Assembly: GCA_025462885.1 (NCBI GenBank)
Contig: JAOAPN010000012.1
Coordinates: forward strand, 186,001 to 250,000
Source: Acidobacteriaceae bacterium
GTDB taxonomy: Bacteria > Acidobacteriota > Terriglobia > Terriglobales > Acidobacteriaceae
Direction: 5' to 3'
Length of the DNA: 64,000 bases
Positions 60,481 to 64,000 of this stretch are shown here, in pieces. A program made the position numbers and the translations under genes. The notes beneath the pieces were generated by a model. That model made no database searches. It was not told the DNA's origin and saw nothing but the letters and a program-made list of their open reading frames with translations. The stretch's first letter is position 1. Each line of letters starts with the position of its first letter.

Positions 60481-63300
60481 ATGCGTCTATCCCTTGGAAC
60501 TAGGTCTTTGTTCACCTTCGTCCTGGCTTTTTCCGCCGCTTCACTCGCCTCTGCTCAAAGTACCTTCGGAGATATCGCAGGCACGGTCTCTGACCTTTCA
60601 GGGGCCGCCATTCCCGTCGCGCAGATCACTTTATTGAACACCGACACGGGCATCTCGGCTACCACTACCACCAAGGACGGAACATTTCGCTTCCAGGCGC
60701 TTCCTCCAGCTCACTATCAGATCGCGTTTACGGCGGACGGATTCTCGTCGAAGACGGTGACGAAACTGACACTTGAGCTTGGAGGCCATCTTCAGCAGGA
60801 TGTTGCTCTACCGGTCGGCACACGATCCGACAGCGTCACGGTAGACGGCTATTCTCCGCAGGTGAACGTCGAGTCCAATACGGTGGGCGGCGTGGTCACC
60901 CAGGACGAGATCGACAAACTCCCCGTAAACACGCGCCAGTATCTGAACCTCGCCCTGCTTGTTCCCGGCACGAGCCAGGACGGCTCCCGCTCTTTCTACA
61001 ACAATGTTCAGATCGCCGGCGGTTCCGGCTACTACACCAACGGCTTTGTGGTGGATGGCGTATCAAACATCTTCGCGGAGATGGGAGAACCTCGACAGAA
61101 CTTCCCACAGGGTGGCGTGCAGGAGTTCAAGGTCAACATCACGCAGTACCCTGCTGAGTACGGGCTTTCGATGGGTGGACTGATCTCGGTGGTGACCAAG
61201 AGCGGAACGAACAGCTTTCATGGTGAAGCGTTCGAGCTCTTTCGAAACAAGTTCATAAACCGTCCGACTCCGTTTCAAACCACCAACCCCGACTTCAACC
61301 GCAACCAGTTCGGTGGAGACATCGGCGGTCCTATTCTCAGAGATCGTACGCACTTCTACGCAGCCTTTGAACGCACCCAAACCACCGAGACGTATACCGT
61401 CGCGACCGGCTCTTCGCTCTATGCCAGCAACGACGGAATCTTCGACAAGCCGAGCCACGACCAGATGCTCACCGGTCGTATTGATCACCAGCTCACCAGT
61501 AAACAATCGATGTTTGTCCGCTATGCCCAGGAATGGAATCTGCTCTCGTACCAGGGATGCGGTGGCCGCGTGGTAAGGAACTGTTATAACGGCGAGATTC
61601 CACGGAAGTCGCTCGTAGTCGGTCACACATGGACATTATCGCCTTCATTGCTGAATGATTTCCGCTTCCAGTATGCCTATGCGTCATACCAACTCGGACC
61701 TCCGAATGCACCTATCCCCACCGACCCCACCAACTACTCGCAAACCGTACTGAACAATCTTCAGACAGCATATGTATTTCCGGGCTTCAGTTATGGATTT
61801 GGCTATGCAGACACGGGCGTGGAAAAGCGCTTGCAGGTTCTCGATAGCGTCTCCTACGTGCGTGGCAAGCACAATGTTCGCGCCGGTTTCGATGTGAGCT
61901 ATATACCTTTCACTGACGGTGCAGCCAGCAATTACAACGGAACATGGAGCTTTGGGACCGATCAAGCCTTCAACCCGAAGGATGCGGCAAGCATTGCGGC
62001 GCTGAAAAACCCCACGTCCTATTCTCAGACGATTCCCTTCCTCTCCACCAAGATCCCAACGACCCCACTCGGCATCTACGGCGAGGATGAATGGAAGATA
62101 GCCTCCCGTCTGACGCTCAACCTTGGTCTGCGTTGGGAGCGACAGTTCGGCTCGTTCAACGAGCGCCTGAATCTAACCCCTGCCCAGGCCGCGATACCCT
62201 TCATGAATAGTCCCAAGACGCGCGGCGATAGCAATAACTTTGCTCCACGTCTGGGTCTGGTATGGGATCCTACCGGTAAAGCGCACGATGTCATCCGTGT
62301 CGGATACGGCATTTATTACAACAATATTCAGACCCTTCAGAATTTCTCCGAGCCGCGCAACCTTCTAAGTTGCTCGATCAGTATTGCGAATCCCACGTAC
62401 CCCGATCCCTTCGGAGGCAAGACGGCTGCACAGTTCTGTACTTCGAACAAACCGACCGTTTCGTTCATGGCACAGAATTTCCAGAATCCTTATGCCCAGC
62501 AATACTCCGTAGGCTACTCGCGTCAGATCAGTAATAATCTTTCGCTAAAAGTCGATGGACTGTATAGCTATAGCCTTCACGATTACCGGACGGTTGATCT
62601 GAACTACAGCACCACCGCCTCACGCCCCGTCACCGGATGGAACATCATCAATCTCCGGGCCCCCATTGGAGCCGCGAAGTACAAGGCCCTGTTCGTCAGC
62701 CTTGACAAGCGTCTCTCCCATCGCTATCTGTACACCGTCGCATACACCCTCTCCTCGACAAGGGACAACAATCCTCAAGCCACCATTACGAATCCTCTTA
62801 ATCCTGGTCTCGACTGGGGTCCTGGCAGCAACGACCGTCATCACTCCCTGGTCACAAGCGGTGCGGTCCTGCTTCCCTATGGCCTGGTCGCCAGCGGTAT
62901 TCTCACTCTGCGCTCCGCCCAACCCCTCAGCGCCTACAGCGGACTCGTCAATCTGGACACGACAAGTCAATACGTGGCCGGAACCACTCGTAACCAGGTC
63001 AATCGCAACGTAGACTTCAATGCAATCAATGCCTATCGCGCGACCCGGGGACTTGCGGCAATCGACTCCTCGCAGATTCAGAACAGCAACTACCAGTCCT
63101 TCGACTTCCGTCTGCTCGAATCGATCAAGCTAAGTGAACGCAAACGCCTCGAACTGTACGGACAAGGCTTCAATCTCTTCGGCCACGTCAATTACACCAA
63201 CTCGACCATCACCACGACCGTCACTTCAGCTACCTTCGGCCAGGCATCCTCTGCAGGCAATATGCAACAAGGCGAACTGGCTGCCCGGTTTATCTTCTAA
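60481..63300 (+). CDS. Oar-like TonB-dependent receptor
   Basis: A 939-residue outer-membrane receptor. A signal peptide (about 8-26, ending ASAQ) precedes a carboxypeptidase-regulatory-like domain (about 28-110, FGDIAGTVSDLSGAAIPVAQ). The plug is at about 130-250 (DKLPVNTRQYLNLALLVPG, then GGVQEFKVNITQYPAEYG), and the barrel ends at GELAARFIF. AGGAGG 6 bases before the ATG predicts strong translation. It is divergent from the GntR-HyuA-HyuB operon and followed by a DUF2891 gene. Uptake of the substrate used by HyuAB, or of a glycan, is possible but not shown. Confidence 0.9.
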   Translation: MRLSLGTRSLFTFVLAFSAASLASAQSTFGDIAGTVSDLSGAAIPVAQITLLNTDTGISATTTTKDGTFRFQALPPAHYQIAFTADGFSSKTVTKLTLELGGHLQQDVALPVGTRSDSVTVDGYSPQVNVESNTVGGVVTQDEIDKLPVNTRQYLNLALLVPGTSQDGSRSFYNNVQIAGGSGYYTNGFVVDGVSNIFAEMGEPRQNFPQGGVQEFKVNITQYPAEYGLSMGGLISVVTKSGTNSFHGEAFELFRNKFINRPTPFQTTNPDFNRNQFGGDIGGPILRDRTHFYAAFERTQTTETYTVATGSSLYASNDGIFDKPSHDQMLTGRIDHQLTSKQSMFVRYAQEWNLLSYQGCGGRVVRNCYNGEIPRKSLVVGHTWTLSPSLLNDFRFQYAYASYQLGPPNAPIPTDPTNYSQTVLNNLQTAYVFPGFSYGFGYADTGVEKRLQVLDSVSYVRGKHNVRAGFDVSYIPFTDGAASNYNGTWSFGTDQAFNPKDAASIAALKNPTSYSQTIPFLSTKIPTTPLGIYGEDEWKIASRLTLNLGLRWERQFGSFNERLNLTPAQAAIPFMNSPKTRGDSNNFAPRLGLVWDPTGKAHDVIRVGYGIYYNNIQTLQNFSEPRNLLSCSISIANPTYPDPFGGKTAAQFCTSNKPTVSFMAQNFQNPYAQQYSVGYSRQISNNLSLKVDGLYSYSLHDYRTVDLNYSTTASRPVTGWNIINLRAPIGAAKYKALFVSLDKRLSHRYLYTVAYTLSSTRDNNPQATITNPLNPGLDWGPGSNDRHHSLVTSGAVLLPYGLVASGILTLRSAQPLSAYSGLVNLDTTSQYVAGTTRNQVNRNVDFNAINAYRATRGLAAIDSSQIQNSNYQSFDFRLLESIKLSERKRLELYGQGFNLFGHVNYTNSTITTTVTSATFGQASSAGNMQQGELAARFIF

Positions 63301-63356
63301 TCCATGGCTACAGCTTCAGAGAGCAAGCTGTAGCTTCGCACACCGAGGAGATTGAA

Positions 63357-64000
63357 ATGAACCTGCGGTCGAAGAGGATCGGTGTGACTTCCCTGGCAGC
63401 ACTCCTGCTTGGGACGCAACTGCCAGCCCAGGGGCTGGGCCACGCGGATCTGGCAAACCGCATGTCCAAGTACAAAAGCACGCTGGCGAAAGCCTCCGTC
63501 CCTCAGTTCGGTACGGAGGAGGCGCTTGCCCTTGGAGCGTGGCCGCTCTCCTGCATCGATCATCCCCAGGCTGCTCCCGAGGGAGCGCAATATCTCTGGC
63601 TCTACGGATCGCGTCCACAACTTCCAGCGGATTACGACAAGACCAGGGCATTCTACGGTTGTTACGATTGGCACTCCGCAGTCAACTCCATGTGGATGAT
63701 GGTCGCGCTTTCGAAAGACTATCCAAAGCTTTCGCTGGCTCCCTTGATGCGAGAGAAGTTGACCGAGCACCTCGATCAAAAAAATATCTCGGGAGAGCTT
63801 GAGTTTTTCAAGCAAGCCAAGGCCTTCGAAAAACCATACGGATATGCGTGGCTTTTGAAGCTCTACGCTGAACTGAAGACCTGGAACGATCCTGAAGCAG
63901 CGAAGACAGCGGCGAATCTTGAGCCCCTCGTTCATTTCTTTTCCGGAAAGCTGACCGAGTATTTTGATCATCTGCCGTACGCCTCGCGGACCGGCGTTCA
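63357..64000 (+). CDS. DUF2891 family protein, exported (3' truncated by the window)
   Basis: An open frame of 214 codons that runs off the end of the window. It starts at ATG 63357 with GAGGAG 6 bases upstream. The N-terminus (residues 7-24, IGVTSLAALLLGTQLPAQG) is a signal peptide. Recognisable DUF2891 blocks are YGCYDWHSAVNSMWMMVAL, KPYGYAWLLKLYAEL and YASRTGVH at the edge. DUF2891 proteins have an alpha/alpha-barrel-like helical pattern, but no reaction is established. It lies 56 bases after the TonB receptor, so both are probably one operon and the protein acts in the periplasm. Confidence 0.85.
   Translation, partial: MNLRSKRIGVTSLAALLLGTQLPAQGLGHADLANRMSKYKSTLAKASVPQFGTEEALALGAWPLSCIDHPQAAPEGAQYLWLYGSRPQLPADYDKTRAFYGCYDWHSAVNSMWMMVALSKDYPKLSLAPLMREKLTEHLDQKNISGELEFFKQAKAFEKPYGYAWLLKLYAELKTWNDPEAAKTAANLEPLVHFFSGKLTEYFDHLPYASRTGV

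Overview
The window looks like part of a chromosome from an Acidobacteriota member of the Terriglobia (Granulicella, Edaphobacter or Terriglobus type). This is an inference from gene content: two Oar-like TonB-dependent receptors with an N-terminal carboxypeptidase-regulatory domain, a secretin carrying a C-terminal cohesin-like domain, a fused BcsA-BcsB cellulose synthase, paired sulfatases and generally GC-rich DNA. Housekeeping genes (argS, ispG, smpB, pepA, tex, queF, an efp-type factor and two tRNAs) show that it is a chromosome and not a plasmid or phage.

Layout. 1-7.7 kb: the end of a glucose-fructose oxidoreductase-like gene, a secreted VWA-like protein, a TonB receptor under a cobalamin riboswitch (promoter, aptamer and RBS-proximal hairpin all visible), a quinone oxidoreductase and a polyprenyl-phosphate-type glycosyltransferase. 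7.7-18.3 kb: an M14 peptidase, Tex, an EF-P of the EfpL/YeiP loop type just downstream of tRNA-Arg, IspG, a repeat cluster, a second glycosyltransferase, an MFS transporter, a HigBA-like toxin-antitoxin pair with a perfect palindromic operator, and QueF. 18.7-23.4 kb: an M48 protease and a compact secretin/pseudopilin operon. 23.7-32.3 kb: smpB, pepA, argS, a flippase-like membrane protein, a class III aminotransferase and a polytopic membrane protein.

32.6-46.1 kb is the most striking locus: a minus-strand cellulose operon, bcsQ - bcsAB - bcsZ - bcsC, with overlapping or nearly abutting genes at its 5' end. BcsQ carries an N-terminal segment that resembles the separate enterobacterial regulator BcsR, joined to the ATPase by a disordered stretch of about 500 residues. 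BcsA and BcsB are one polypeptide, possibly with an internal start for BcsB. BcsC is unusually long because of a Gln/Pro-rich linker. The PilZ domain has c-di-GMP motifs, so the machine should respond to c-di-GMP.

46.5-64 kb is more accessory in character: tRNA-Lys, a decayed cupin (hydroxynitrile-lyase-like) pseudogene, a TonB receptor followed by a sulfatase and facing a second sulfatase (sulfated-compound use), a lone DUF2235 hydrolase in lower-GC DNA, and a GntR-HyuA-HyuB operon divergent from a TonB receptor plus a DUF2891 gene that runs off the end. Non-coding structures include a 109-bp MITE-like element, a 15-bp tandem repeat beside a dispersed-type repeat, a long imperfect palindrome at 32.4-32.6 kb and several hairpin terminators. 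No CRISPR array, rRNA, intact insertion sequence or prophage was seen.
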